Shown here piece after piece: positions 45,413 through 53,882 of a DNA stretch of 64,000 bases. Every line of letters begins with the position of its first letter. The first letter of the stretch is position 1. A program made the translations under genes and the position numbers. The notes beneath the pieces are model-generated. The model was not told where the DNA came from and did not search any database. It was given only the letters and a program-made list of their open reading frames with translations. Origin of the DNA: JADKAV01 sp963733395 (GTDB lineage: Bacteria > Actinomycetota > Actinomycetes > S36-B12 > UBA10799); assembly GCA_963733395.1 (NCBI GenBank), contig CAVTCZ010000019.1, positions 656,244 to 720,243 of the forward strand, written 5' to 3'.

Positions 45413-45988
45413 GAGGCCAGCCCCCTGGCTCGACTGCAGGAATTCGGCCATCCGCTGCTCGAAGTCGGACAGCCACTGCGCATCGATGAACGCCTTCAGG
45501 ATGCGCCGCACTTCATAGGTGTGGGGCTGGTCGCGCAACTGCCGGGCGAAGCCGAGTTCCACGACGCGGCGCAGGTCGGACTCCACCTGGTCGCTGAGCC
45601 TGGCCTCGTTGCCGCGCTCCGGGTGGTACGTCCGCACGAGGTCGACCGCGTCGTCGCGGGTGATGATCAGCCGGGTCTCGTCACCCTGGGCGTCGAGTTC
45701 GAGCAGGCGCCGGCGCAGCAGGATCAGCATGAGGCTGACGCGGTAACTCAACGGCCGCCGGGCGACCAGTCGCGGGGGCTCGTCGGCGCCGTCGGCAACC
45801 TCGGCGTTGCGCACGAAGGCGTACCCCTCCGCCTCGTCGATCACCACGTCGAGCCCGATGGTGGCCAGGTAGTCGCGCACCTGGGCGGGCAGGGTCAGCA
45901 GCGCGTTCCAGGCGGGCGGATGGGCGTCCTCGTAGACGATGCCGCGCAGCAGCGGTACCGCCGCATCGGCGATGGTCGGCTCACTCAT
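45409..45988 (-). CDS. jetB: Wadjet JetB kleisin-associated winged-helix subunit (DUF4194; MksE type), reading into JetC
   Basis: The product (MSEPTIADAAVPLLRGIVYED, PLSYRVSLMLILLRRRLLELDA, RVVELGFARQLRDQPHTYEVRRI) is a typical JetB/MksE of about 190 residues. ATG 45988 overlaps the jetA stop by eight bases. In the given sequence no stop separates it from jetC, so an 871-residue JetB-JetC fusion frame results. In the alternative frame a TGA (45409-45411) overlaps the GTG start of jetC as GTGA. A run of five C (45421-45425) sits just before, so one extra base would merge the genes artificially. I give the unfused end but cannot exclude a true fusion. Confidence 0.8.
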
Positions 45989-47418
45989 CGGCGCTCCTGG
46001 TGAAGATGACGGTCGGGGCCTCGGCGTGTACCTGCGTGCCGTCGGACTCCCACTCGATCGGCTGGGTCTGGTCGTCGACGAACACTGCGTGCGGGTCGTG
46101 GTCGGCGATGTTCAGGTACGTCATCAACTCGGCCAGACCCTGGGTCAGGGCGTTGCCGTCCACGACTGCCAGCGAGGCTGACCTGCTCGGCCACTTCGAG
46201 CCGGGCATCGATCGCGGATCGCAGCCTGTGCTCATCCACCGTGAACGCCGAGTAGAGGGCGTCGGCGTCGAACCCTTCCTCGCCGGCGTCAAGGGTCACC
46301 TCGTCGAGCGTGACCTTGACCCGTGGGTCGTGCAGCCGCCGGGACATCGGCATCGCGACCTCCGCGCGGGTCCCTGGAAGGTCGGTGAACGCGCCGGCCG
46401 GTTGATCGTCGCGCACGCGCAACGCCGTCGCCTCGATACCGCGGATGAGTTGTGCCACACGACGGTTCTGCGCGTAGGCCTGGTCGTCGAGGAATCGCCG
46501 TAACTGCTGGGACAGGTGGGCCACGGTGCGCTGGACGGCGTCGCCGGCCTTGAGCCAGTCGTGCAGCACGTACCGGATCTGGCCGTCGCCGGCGTCGACA
46601 GCCGGCAGGTTCAGCACGTGCTCGAGCAGGTCGTCGAACTCCTCCTGCCGGGCCGACGACATCAGGAAGTCCCAGAACGCCGCGAAGCTCAAGCCCTGGT
46701 CGGACTCGGTGATCGCGTCCCGCTTGCCGAAAACGTCGTCCAGCAGCGCCCCACGGGAACCCTCCCAGCCCGCGATCCGCTCCCGCACACCGCGGTCCAG
46801 GGTCCGGAAGTTGTCCTCGACCTCGCGGAAGTCGCTGAGCAGGTCGCGGGCGGTGGCGGTGAACTGCTGGAACCGGTCTCGCAGCGCCGTGTCGTCCAGT
46901 AGCGGCACATCCCCGCCGCGCACCCGTTCGATCTCCGCATCGATGGCCGCCCGCCGCTGTTCGAGCGCCTTGATGCGTTCCTCCGGGTCGGTCTGCGTGC
47001 CCTCCATCATCTGCCGGAGGAGTTCGAACAAGGTCAACAGCCGCGACTCCGTGCCCACGAAGGACCGCTGGCTCAACGAGGCCAGCCACGTCAGGGCCTT
47101 CTCCGCGCCGGTGGTGAGGTCGTAGTGGGGTTCATCGGAGCCCGGCGGATAGAAACGGCGCAGCCAGCCGCGCTCCGGTGCCGACCAGTCGGTCAGGTAG
47201 TCCTTGGCGTTGCGGGGGTAGGCCGCCGGGTCGATCTGGCGGAGTCGGTACAGGTCGTCCTCGAGTGCCTCGACCAGACCCTGCTGCGTGATCGTCCGGC
47301 AGTTCTGGGCGACGAAGACGCGGTGCAGGGTGGACACGACCAGCGGGGCGCTGTCGGCGCGCAGCAGGAGCCAGGCCGGGTGGTGCCGGCGCAGTGCCGC
47401 CACATCGTCGTACTGCAC
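45981..47418 (-). CDS. jetA: Wadjet JetA kleisin-like subunit (DUF3375; MksF/EptA type), frameshifted
   Basis: The preferred start is GTG 47418, eight bases after GGGAGGGGC; a longer frame to 47451 lacks a ribosome binding site. The protein (VQYDDVAALRRHHPAWLLLR, FVAQNCRTITQQGLVEALED, AERGWLRRFYPPGSDEPHYD-like residues, then coiled coil) is a typical DUF3375 member. The last 65 residues (VVDGNALTQGLAELMTYLNIAD through FTRSADE) are in another frame. One extra base near 46175 explains it, giving 478 residues. JetA bridges the JetC heads as kleisin. It is the first gene of the operon, and its stop overlaps jetB. Confidence 0.92.
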
Positions 47419-47435
47419 TCGAGCGCCCCTCCCAT

Positions 47436-47549
47436 CGTGGTACCCGAACACCGTATGTCAGGGGTCCGACATGTTGATGTGGCAGGTCGGGGTCGTGGTG
47501 TGGCGAAAGGTACCCGGGTGTGCATCATGACGTGGGGTACCATGGTGGC
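47436..47549. promoter_or_regulatory. Divergent jetA-vapB intergenic region with three GGTACC sites
   Basis: GGTACC occurs at 47439-47444, 47509-47514 and 47536-47541, the first next to the jetA leader, the last over the vapB promoter. TACCAT (47538-47543) lies six bases before the vapB ATG 47550, so that message is probably leaderless. Shared sites would allow VapBC to affect both genes (inference). Confidence 0.4.
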
Positions 47550-47798
47550 ATGGCAATGACCATCAAGAACGAGCGCGTCCTGGAGAAGATCCGGGACCTC
47601 GCCGGCGCGCTGGAGACGGACCAAGTGAGTGCGGTCGAGCAAGCGGTCGATGTGCTCTCCCAGCAGTTGTCCCAGTCCACCGTGGAGCGACGTCTGGCTG
47701 AAGTCATGGAGTTGACGCACGTCATCCGCCAGTCCCTTCCGCCGGGAGCGACGTGGGATGCGGAGGACCTCTATGACGAAGCCGGTCTCCCACGATGA
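47550..47798 (+). CDS. vapB: VapB antitoxin (PSK type), divergent from jetA
   Basis: An 82-residue antitoxin starting MAMTIKNERVLEKIRDLAG, with the SAVEQAVDVLSQQL helix and the tail WDAEDLYDEAGLPR that occupies the VapC active site. ATG 47550 is preferred over an upstream in-frame GTG (47520) because a -10-like TACCAT lies six bases before it. Its stop overlaps the VapC start by four bases. It is a paralog of VapB at 40655-40888. Confidence 0.87.
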   Translation: MAMTIKNERVLEKIRDLAGALETDQVSAVEQAVDVLSQQLSQSTVERRLAEVMELTHVIRQSLPPGATWDAEDLYDEAGLPR

Positions 47799-48184
47799 TC
47801 GTCGACACGTCCGCTCTGGTCGCGATTCTCAAGGGTGAGGAAGAGGCCGAAGTTCTTGCGCGTCGGATCCTCGGCCAGAGCACCCGGATGTCGGCGGGGA
47901 GCTACGTCGAGTTGATGTGCGTGCTCGCCCGATCACAGGACCCGGCGGCCATCCGTCGCGCCGATCGCCTCCTGGCGGCACTGGGAATCGATGTGATTCC
48001 CGTGTCGGTCGACCAGGCGCGGCTGGCGGCCGAGGCCTATCGCGTTTACGGCCGCGGATCGGGCCACCCGGCCGGGCTGAACTTCGGGGACACGTTCGCC
48101 TACGCGCTGGCGGTGTCTGAGAACGAGCCGCTCCTGTTCACCGGCGACGACTTCTCGGCGACGGACGTGCTCGTGGCGGAGTGA
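47795..48184 (+). CDS. vapC: VapC PIN-domain toxin
   Basis: A 129-residue PIN RNase: MIVDTSALVAILKGEEEAE, SAGSYVELMCVLARS, GHPAGLNFGDTFAYALAV and FTGDDFSATDV carry the four conserved acidic positions. It pairs with the preceding antitoxin and resembles VapC at 40254. The end lies 38 bases before the promoter of the second HNH gene. Confidence 0.9.
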   Translation: MIVDTSALVAILKGEEEAEVLARRILGQSTRMSAGSYVELMCVLARSQDPAAIRRADRLLAALGIDVIPVSVDQARLAAEAYRVYGRGSGHPAGLNFGDTFAYALAVSENEPLLFTGDDFSATDVLVAE

Positions 48185-48222
48185 CCCACTCGGCGACGCC
48201 ACTCGGGTTCGTGCACAGGGGC

Positions 48223-48251
48223 TTGACAAGTGCTCGAACATATGTTCGAAT
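48223..48251 (+). promoter_or_regulatory. Promoter with perfect LexA (SOS) box of the second 13E12 HNH gene
   Basis: TTGACA (48223-48228) is followed after 17 bases by TCGAAT (48246-48251). TCGAACATATGTTCGA (48234-48249) is a perfect 16-base palindrome and matches the mycobacterial SOS box. The start GTG 48258 is six bases after the -10, implying a leaderless mRNA repressed by LexA. Confidence 0.85.
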
Positions 48252-48257
48252 AAGAGT

Positions 48258-49463
48258 GTGAGCGTTCCTGTCATCGACCCGTTCCCGTCGGTCAGTGCTG
48301 CGCTGGCCGACGCCCGCCGGTTGGACGACCAGGACCTTTGCGACGCCCTGCACGCCGCGGAGATGACCGCGCGCCGGCAGCAGGCGCAGACCGCGGTGCT
48401 GGTCGCCGAACTGAACGCCCGGATCGAGGCGATGGGCCGCCCGATCTCCGGGGCGGCCGAGGAGTTGGCCACCATGCTGGCGATCTCGCCACGCAGCGCG
48501 GATCACCGACTGGATTCCGCGGTCGGGTTGTGTGACCGGGAGTTGTTGTGGGGTGCGCTGTTCGAGGGCCGGATCGACCTGTCGAAGGCGAACCTGATCC
48601 GGGACCTGCTGGCCGAGGTGCCCGACCCGCGCCGGGAGGAGTTGGAACTGATCGCGATCGGTTTCGGGGAATCGCACACCGGCCACCAGTTGCGCCGCAA
48701 GTTGCTGTCCCTGACCTGTGAGAAGGACCCCGACGAGGTGCTGCGCAAGGAGGCGGTCGACCGGCGTGGGGTGTGGGTGCGCCCGGCCGGACATGGGATG
48801 GCCGACATCCACGGTTACCTGTCCGCCGAGCACGCGGAGGTCTTCATCGCGGCGCTGGAGAAGCTGGCCGGGTCGCCGGACTGCGCCGACCCGTATGAGC
48901 AGGGCGAGGCTCGCACGGCTGATCAGCGCAAGGCCGATGCCCTGGTCGGGTTCCTCGAGCTGCACACCACCGTGGCGGTCACCGTCGATGTGGTGATCAG
49001 TGCCGATGCCCTGATCGGGGACAACGACTGGACCCCGGAGTCCAAACGGCTGGGCCCGATCGGCTCCGAGGTGGCCCGGGATCTGTGCATGTCCCCGGAT
49101 GCCCGCTGGCGGCGGCTGGTCACCGACCCGGTCACCGGGCAATTGAAGGCCATGGGCACCACCAAGTACCGGATTCCGGCGCATGTGCGGGAGGCGATCA
49201 AGGCCCGGGATGTGACCTGCCGGTTCCCCGGCTGCCACGCCCGCGCCGAGTTCTTCGATTGCGACCACATCGTCCCCCACCCCGCCGGCGCCACCTGCCC
49301 GGACAACCTGGCCGGGCTGTGCCGGCGCCACCACCGCACCAAGACCTTCTCCGCCTGGCGGGTGCACCGCGACCCCCACGCACCCACCCATGACCTGATC
49401 TGGACCAGCCCCCTGGGCCGCACCTACCGCACCAGCGCCCACCACTACAAACAAGACGAATGA
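48258..49463 (+). CDS. 13E12-repeat (DUF222) HNH endonuclease, copy 2, intact
   Basis: A complete 401-residue protein. DUF222 spans residues about 8-300 (DPFPSVSAALADARRLDDQD, GRPISGAAEELATMLAISPRSAD, HGMADIHGYLSAEHAEVF). The C-terminal HNH domain reads RFPGCHARAEFFDCDHIVPH, then CRRHHRTKTFSAW, with the zinc-type Cys and catalytic His present. It is closely similar to copy 1 at 13968 over its full length. The promoter carries a perfect LexA box, so expression should rise on DNA damage. Family function is not settled; members are repetitive in mycobacteria and are predicted to nick or cut DNA. Confidence 0.92.
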   Translation: MSVPVIDPFPSVSAALADARRLDDQDLCDALHAAEMTARRQQAQTAVLVAELNARIEAMGRPISGAAEELATMLAISPRSADHRLDSAVGLCDRELLWGALFEGRIDLSKANLIRDLLAEVPDPRREELELIAIGFGESHTGHQLRRKLLSLTCEKDPDEVLRKEAVDRRGVWVRPAGHGMADIHGYLSAEHAEVFIAALEKLAGSPDCADPYEQGEARTADQRKADALVGFLELHTTVAVTVDVVISADALIGDNDWTPESKRLGPIGSEVARDLCMSPDARWRRLVTDPVTGQLKAMGTTKYRIPAHVREAIKARDVTCRFPGCHARAEFFDCDHIVPHPAGATCPDNLAGLCRRHHRTKTFSAWRVHRDPHAPTHDLIWTSPLGRTYRTSAHHYKQDE

Positions 49464-49479
49464 CGCATAGGGTCGGCAC

Positions 49480-49881
49480 ATGTCGCGTCGGGAGTCTTTC
49501 AGCGACGATCAGATCCTGCACGCGATCCGGGCCGCTGCGAGTAGGTGTGGCGAGCCGTTGAGTCATACCCGCTACGACTCCGTTTCCCGCGACGTGGCAG
49601 GTCCGTCATCGGCGCGGATCATCCAGCGGTTCGGCAGTTGGAGCCAGGCCTGCGCTGCCGCGGGGGTCACGTCAGGGGTCCCCGCGCGCGACTACACGAC
49701 GCGGTGGGATCCGGTCAGCGTGACTTCCGCGGTGGCTGCCTACCTGGCCTCGGAGGGCTGCCCGGGAACGTACGCGGGGTACGAGCAGTGGGCCCGGACC
49801 GGCACGGATCGACCCAGCGGGGCGACCGTCCGCAACGTGCTCGGCGGCTGGAGCGCCGCGAAGGCGGCGGCACAGCGCTGA
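49480..49881 (+). CDS. Homing-endonuclease-associated-repeat protein
   Basis: A 133-residue protein with two copies of the HNH-associated helical DNA-binding repeat: FSDDQILHAIRAAASRCGEPLSHTRYD ending FGSWSQACAAAGV, and SVTSAVAAYLASEGCPGTYAGYEQWAR ending LGGWSAAKAAA. Such repeats are found in or beside homing and restriction endonucleases and bind DNA without cutting. It starts 16 bases after the HNH gene on the same strand. It may cooperate with that nuclease or be a regulator. It ends six bases from the convergent gene. Confidence 0.78.
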   Translation: MSRRESFSDDQILHAIRAAASRCGEPLSHTRYDSVSRDVAGPSSARIIQRFGSWSQACAAAGVTSGVPARDYTTRWDPVSVTSAVAAYLASEGCPGTYAGYEQWARTGTDRPSGATVRNVLGGWSAAKAAAQR

Positions 49882-49887
49882 GTCACC

Positions 49888-50438
49888 TCAGGTATGGAAG
49901 TCGATGGCTGTCACAGGGGTGTCGCCGGGAAGGGTCATCAGCACTTCCGTGGCGGCTCGCCGGCGGGCGATGCTGCCGTCTGCGTCGATGAGGCCCCAAC
50001 TGGTGTCGTGGTACACCGGACCCTCCGGCCCGACGATCAGGCTCGGGCCGCCGAGCGTGAGGCTCGCCTCGAGGTCCATGTCGGCCACGGTGGTCGCGGG
50101 CACCTCTTCCCCCGAGGTGGTGACCAGTGCCAATCGATCGGCCTGCATCAGGTAGGACCAAGAGTCGCCGACGGTGTGGAAGAACCGGGGGACGCCGGCG
50201 TACCACTGGCCGTCGATCTCGGCGATGTGGCTGCGGGCCACCCCGGTCGAGTCGGTCTCGCCGTCCCGCAGCAGTGCACAGGGGCCCAACAGGTCGCGCA
50301 GCACCGCAGTGGGCCAGACGATCGTCAGGAAGTCCTCCTCGTCCACACCTCTGCTCTCGGATACCCGTCCGGTGCGGTCATCGCATCCATGTGGTCGATC
50401 GCCTGCTCGCCGAACAGCCATGCTCTGAAGAGATCCAT
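49888..50438 (-). CDS. Unrecognised protein, frameshifted near its start
   Basis: ATG 50438 after GGGAGGACGGAA gives MDLFRAWLFGEQAIDHMDAM, which breaks after about 31 codons. The main frame (EEDFLTIVWPTAVLRDLLGPC through DTPVTAIDFHT) joins near 50345 by a one-base loss. Restored length is about 183 residues with a beta-rich pattern (SHIAEIDGQWYAGVPRFFHTV, GPEGPVYHDTSWGLIDADG) and no membrane or catalytic motif. I do not recognise the family. Confidence 0.55.
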
Positions 50439-50541
50439 TTCCGTCCTCCCATCCGGCACCGAACGTATGCGGGCGAAGGCGGTGGCGGCTATGGCCAGCG
50501 ACGATCTGTGGACGCAGGCGAGTGGGTATCAACAGGCCGGC

Positions 50542-50907
50542 TCACCTGACCTGGCGGATGCCGTCCCCTTCGCCCCAGGTGCCATCGGCAGTGAGCGCAT
50601 CCTCCGCGACGCGATGGGCCAGTGCCAGGCAGAGCCGGTCGCCCAATGAGAGTCCCTCGCCTCTGCGCCAGCGGCGTGCCGCCCACTCGGCGTCGTCGGC
50701 CCCGACCGGCTCGAGCGCGATCCCGTACGAGATGAGCAGGGCACGGCTGAGGTCCCAGTCGCCGCCGGCGGCCAGCACCTTCTGGGCCACCTCGCTCCAG
50801 TTGGCTGTGCTGCATCGCCCACCCTGCTCCAGGGCCGCCTCGACCGTTTCGGCACCGGGCTCACCGCCCAGGTAGGCCAGCAGGGCCGAGGCGTCGAGAA
50901 CCGTCAC
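50542..50907 (-). CDS. PIN-domain toxin
   Basis: A 121-residue PIN protein: MTVLDASALLAYLGGEPGAE, STANWSEVAQKVLAAG, GLSLGDRLCLALA and a final LTADGTWGE. All four acidic positions are present. It is the partner of an AbrB-type antitoxin (4-base overlap), a different antitoxin fold from the other VapBC pairs in the window. RNase activity is expected from the family. Confidence 0.88.
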   Translation of the reverse strand: MTVLDASALLAYLGGEPGAETVEAALEQGGRCSTANWSEVAQKVLAAGGDWDLSRALLISYGIALEPVGADDAEWAARRWRRGEGLSLGDRLCLALAHRVAEDALTADGTWGEGDGIRQVR

Positions 50908-51149
50908 CGGGCGTCCTCGGCGGATGCGGCGGCCCGCCGGTCGGCGAGCAACTGGCCGACCAGGTCCTTGCCTTCCAGCCCTGAGCGGACGAGGTCGCGC
51001 AACTGCTCACGGGTCAGCAGCAGCAGGCCCTGAGGTGCTTCCACGAGCACCACCGGTCGACCCTCGTGCAGGCCGGCCCGCTCCCGCAGTTCTGCGGGGA
51101 CGACCAATCGGCCGCGATCTCCCATCGTTGCGGGATATGTCCCACTCAT
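50904..51149 (-). CDS. AbrB/SpoVT-type antitoxin
   Basis: An 81-residue protein beginning MSGTYPATMGDRGRLVVPAE, the swapped-hairpin AbrB fold with RGRLVVPAELRERAGL, followed by a helical toxin-binding tail (EGKDLVGQLLADRRAAAS). It precedes and overlaps the PIN gene. A ten-base palindrome abuts its start codon, which fits autoregulation. Confidence 0.85.
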   Translation of the reverse strand: MSGTYPATMGDRGRLVVPAELRERAGLHEGRPVVLVEAPQGLLLLTREQLRDLVRSGLEGKDLVGQLLADRRAAASAEDAR

Positions 51150-51161
51150 GGTTCGAACCTA
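51150..51161 (-). promoter_or_regulatory. AbrB/PIN operator and leaderless promoter
   Basis: GGTTCGAACC (51150-51159) is a perfect palindrome directly before ATG 51149. On the minus strand TAGGTT ends six bases before the start codon. Confidence 0.55.
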
Positions 51162-51236
51162 CCACGAGGCATAGGCAGATGGGATTGATGCGGGTGCAGC
51201 GTTTTGCGCCCGTGCAGCGCCCGCCCGCTGGCAGCG

Positions 51237-51623
51237 TCAGGTGGTGAGGGCCTTGGCCTTCAAAGCGTTGAACTCGTCCTGCGTGATGGCGCCCTGATCG
51301 AGCAGGGTCTTGGCCGACGCGATCTGATCAGCTGCGGCGGGGCTGCCGGCCGCAGCCTTGATGTACTCGGCCTGAGCCTGCTGCATCTGCTTGGCCTGCT
51401 CCAGTTGGCGCTCCTGCATGCCCTTGCCGCGAGCGAGCACGTAGACCAGGATCCCGAGCCACGGCACGATGATCACGAAGATCACCCAGAGCGTCTTTCC
51501 GCCACCGCCCAAGTCCTTGCTGCGGAAGATGTCGCCCAGGACCCAGAACAGGCACATGAACCACGCGAAGAACAGGAAGAACTCGAACAGGGCCAGCAGG
51601 AACGAACCGTTGTCGTCGAACAT
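51237..51623 (-). CDS. SHOCT-domain membrane protein with PLDc_N-like helices
   Basis: A 128-residue protein from ATG 51623: MFDDNGSFLLALFEFFLFFAW with two transmembrane helices and the PLDc_N-like GGKTLWVIFVIIVPWLGILVYVL. A Gln-rich coiled coil follows (ERQLEQAKQMQQAQAEYI), then a C-terminal SHOCT motif (LLDQGAITQDEFNALKAKAL). SHOCT proteins are small membrane-associated proteins, probably involved in oligomerisation. The 309 bases between its start and the alkylsulfatase gene (51624-51932) contain no gene I can support. Confidence 0.82.
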   Translation of the reverse strand: MFDDNGSFLLALFEFFLFFAWFMCLFWVLGDIFRSKDLGGGGKTLWVIFVIIVPWLGILVYVLARGKGMQERQLEQAKQMQQAQAEYIKAAAGSPAAADQIASAKTLLDQGAITQDEFNALKAKALTT

Positions 51624-51932
51624 GGGTAACACTCTCCGTTGATTGGGGTCGGGGGCCAGGGTGTAAGCCTTCGATGTCCAGACTCGCGCAGCGCGCACGT
51701 GGACGGATCACCCTGCGTGGGTGATCGTCATGGCGCCGCGTCCCAGTCGCCGGCTCAGGCTTGACCGTGTTCACCCAGACGTGGAACCGGGCGGCGATCT
51801 CGTCGTTGCTGCTCATGGCGGGCACGCCTCGGTGCGCCCGGCAGATGGCTGCCGGCGGTTGCCGACCGGATCCGCGGGGACATAGCCTGCCTCATGCCAT
51901 CAGCGGCATCCAACCGCCCGGAAGGGGCTCAC
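51624..51932. other. Gene-free stretch
   Basis: No convincing gene. A minus-strand frame beginning MSSNDEIAARFHVWVNTVKP (from about 51813) looks protein-like for some 35 codons and then becomes Arg-rich, so a decayed small gene is possible. Otherwise only promoter-type spacing for the two flanking divergent genes. Confidence 0.35.
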
Positions 51933-53809
51933 ATGAACGCCACGGACCACACGGTGTCGGCGAACCGCAGCGTTCTGGAGGAGTTGCCGTTCGCCGACCA
52001 GACCGATTTCGAGAATGCCCGCCGGGGCTTCATCGCGGACTCGCCGAATCGCGTGATCACGAACCCGGACGGCAGCCCGTCGTTCGACCTCGATGCCTAC
52101 GGCTTCGTCCGGGACACCCCGGCGCCGGACACGGTGAACCCGAGCCTGTGGCGGCAGTCGCAGTTACTCGGCATCACCGGGCCTGTTCGAGGTGGCTGAG
52201 GGGATCTACCAGGTCCGCAACTTCGACCTCGCGGTCATGTCGTTCATCCGCGGGGCCACCGGCTGGATCGTCGTCGATCCGTTGGTCACGGCGGCACCGG
52301 CCGCGGAGGGCCTGCGTCTGCTGCGCGAGCACGTGGCCGATCTGCCGGTGGTGGCGGTGTTGTCCACGCACTCGCACGCCGACCATTTCGGTGGCATCGA
52401 GGGCGTGGCCGACCGGGCCGACGTCGAGGCGGGTCGGGTGCGCTACGTCGTGCCGGTGGGGTTCATCGAGGAGTCGGTGTCGGAGAACGTGCTGGCCGGC
52501 AACGTGATGGCCCGTCGGGCTTCGTACATGTACGGCAACGCGGTCCCTCCGGGTCCGCGAAGGAGCAGTCGGCGCCGGCCTCGGGCCGTCCACGAGTTCC
52601 GGTTCGATGGCGCTGTACCCGCCGACCGACATCATCGACCACACCGGCCAGGAACTCGCCATCGACGGGGTGCGGTTCGTGTTCCAGTACGCCCCGGGAG
52701 CGGAGGCGCCTGCCGAGTACTGCTTCTACCTGCCCGACCACAAGGCCTTGTGCATGGCCGAGATCACCTCGCACACGCTGCACAACGTCTATACGCCGCG
52801 CGGGGCGAAGGTGCGCGATGCCCTGGCCTGGTCCAAGTACATCCACGAGGCACTGCGGATGTACGGCGATGACACCGAGGTTCTGTTCGCCTCCCACCAC
52901 TGGCCGACGTGGGGCAATGCGCAGGTCCGCGCGGACCTGGTGGGTCAGCGCGACCTGTACCGCTTCCTGCACGATCAGACCCTGCGGCTGGCCAACCACG
53001 GGTACGGCCCGGCCGAGATCGCCGAGATGCTGACCCTGCCCGATGGCATCTCCGGACGGTTCGCCAACCGCGGCTACTACGGCAGCGTCAACCACAACGT
53101 GAAGGCCGTCTACAACTACTACCTCGGCTGGTTCGACGCGAACCCGGCCAACCTCCACCCGCTGCCCCCGGTGCAGGCCGGGACGAAGTTCGTCGAGTAC
53201 GCCGGCGGGGCGGCGGCGCTGCTGGCCAGGGCGCGGGTGGACTTCGAGGCCGGCGAGTACCGGTGGGTGGCCGAGGCGCTCAACCATCTCGTATTCGCAG
53301 ACCCGGACAACACCGAGGCCAAGACGCTGCTGGCGGACACCTACGAGCAGCTGGCCTACCAAGCCGAATCAGGGCCGTGGCGCAACTTCTACCTCGCAGG
53401 AGCCACGGAACTGCGGCACGGCGTGCGCGAGGTCGCGACCCCGACGGCCGCGCAGCCGGGCATGGTCTCGTCCATCACGGTGGACCTCTTCCTCGATGCA
53501 TTGGCGATCCGCCTCAACGGGCCGAACGCCGCAGGTGTGGCAGGGACCATCCACCTGTTCGTCGACGACGACGCCCACACCCTGGAACTCAGCAACGGGA
53601 CTCTGCACAACCACCACGGCGCCACCGGCGCGGCCGACGCGACCATCCGCATGACCCGGGCCGCCTTGGACACGATCCTGATGGGCGGCGCGATTCCGGA
53701 GTTGGTGGCCGCGGGCGCGGTCGGTTTCGACGGCGACCCCACCCCCGTCCAGGCGCTGCTGACCAATCTCGACGACTACGAGTTCTGGTTCCCGATCGTG
53801 ACTCCTTGA
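51933..53809 (+). CDS. MBL-fold alkylsulfatase-like protein (two frameshifts)
   Basis: ATG 51933 follows GGAAGGGGCTCAC. The product (ADQTDFENARRGFIADSPN, then EGIYQVRNFDLAVMSFIRG) has the metallo-beta-lactamase motif STHSHADHFGG and later ASHHWPTWGN. A helical dimerisation domain with EYRWVAEALNHLVFADPDN follows, then a C-terminal SCP2-like domain ending at 53809. This is the domain order of SdsA1-type linear alkylsulfatases. Frames change near 52185 and near 52560, each by one extra base; restored length is about 625 residues. There is no obvious signal peptide. The likely reaction is hydrolysis of sulfate esters such as SDS, yielding an alcohol. Confidence 0.83.
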
Positions 53810-53882
53810 GCCGAATTCAGCCGTCGGGGGGTTGTCTCCACCAGGGCATTCGACCAGACTCGGAAACCCCAGGGAGGTAGTC

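Noticed and set aside
48138..49481. 447-residue minus-strand frame opposite the second HNH gene
   Set aside because: A shadow of the intact DUF222-HNH gene, which has clear motifs and a promoter.
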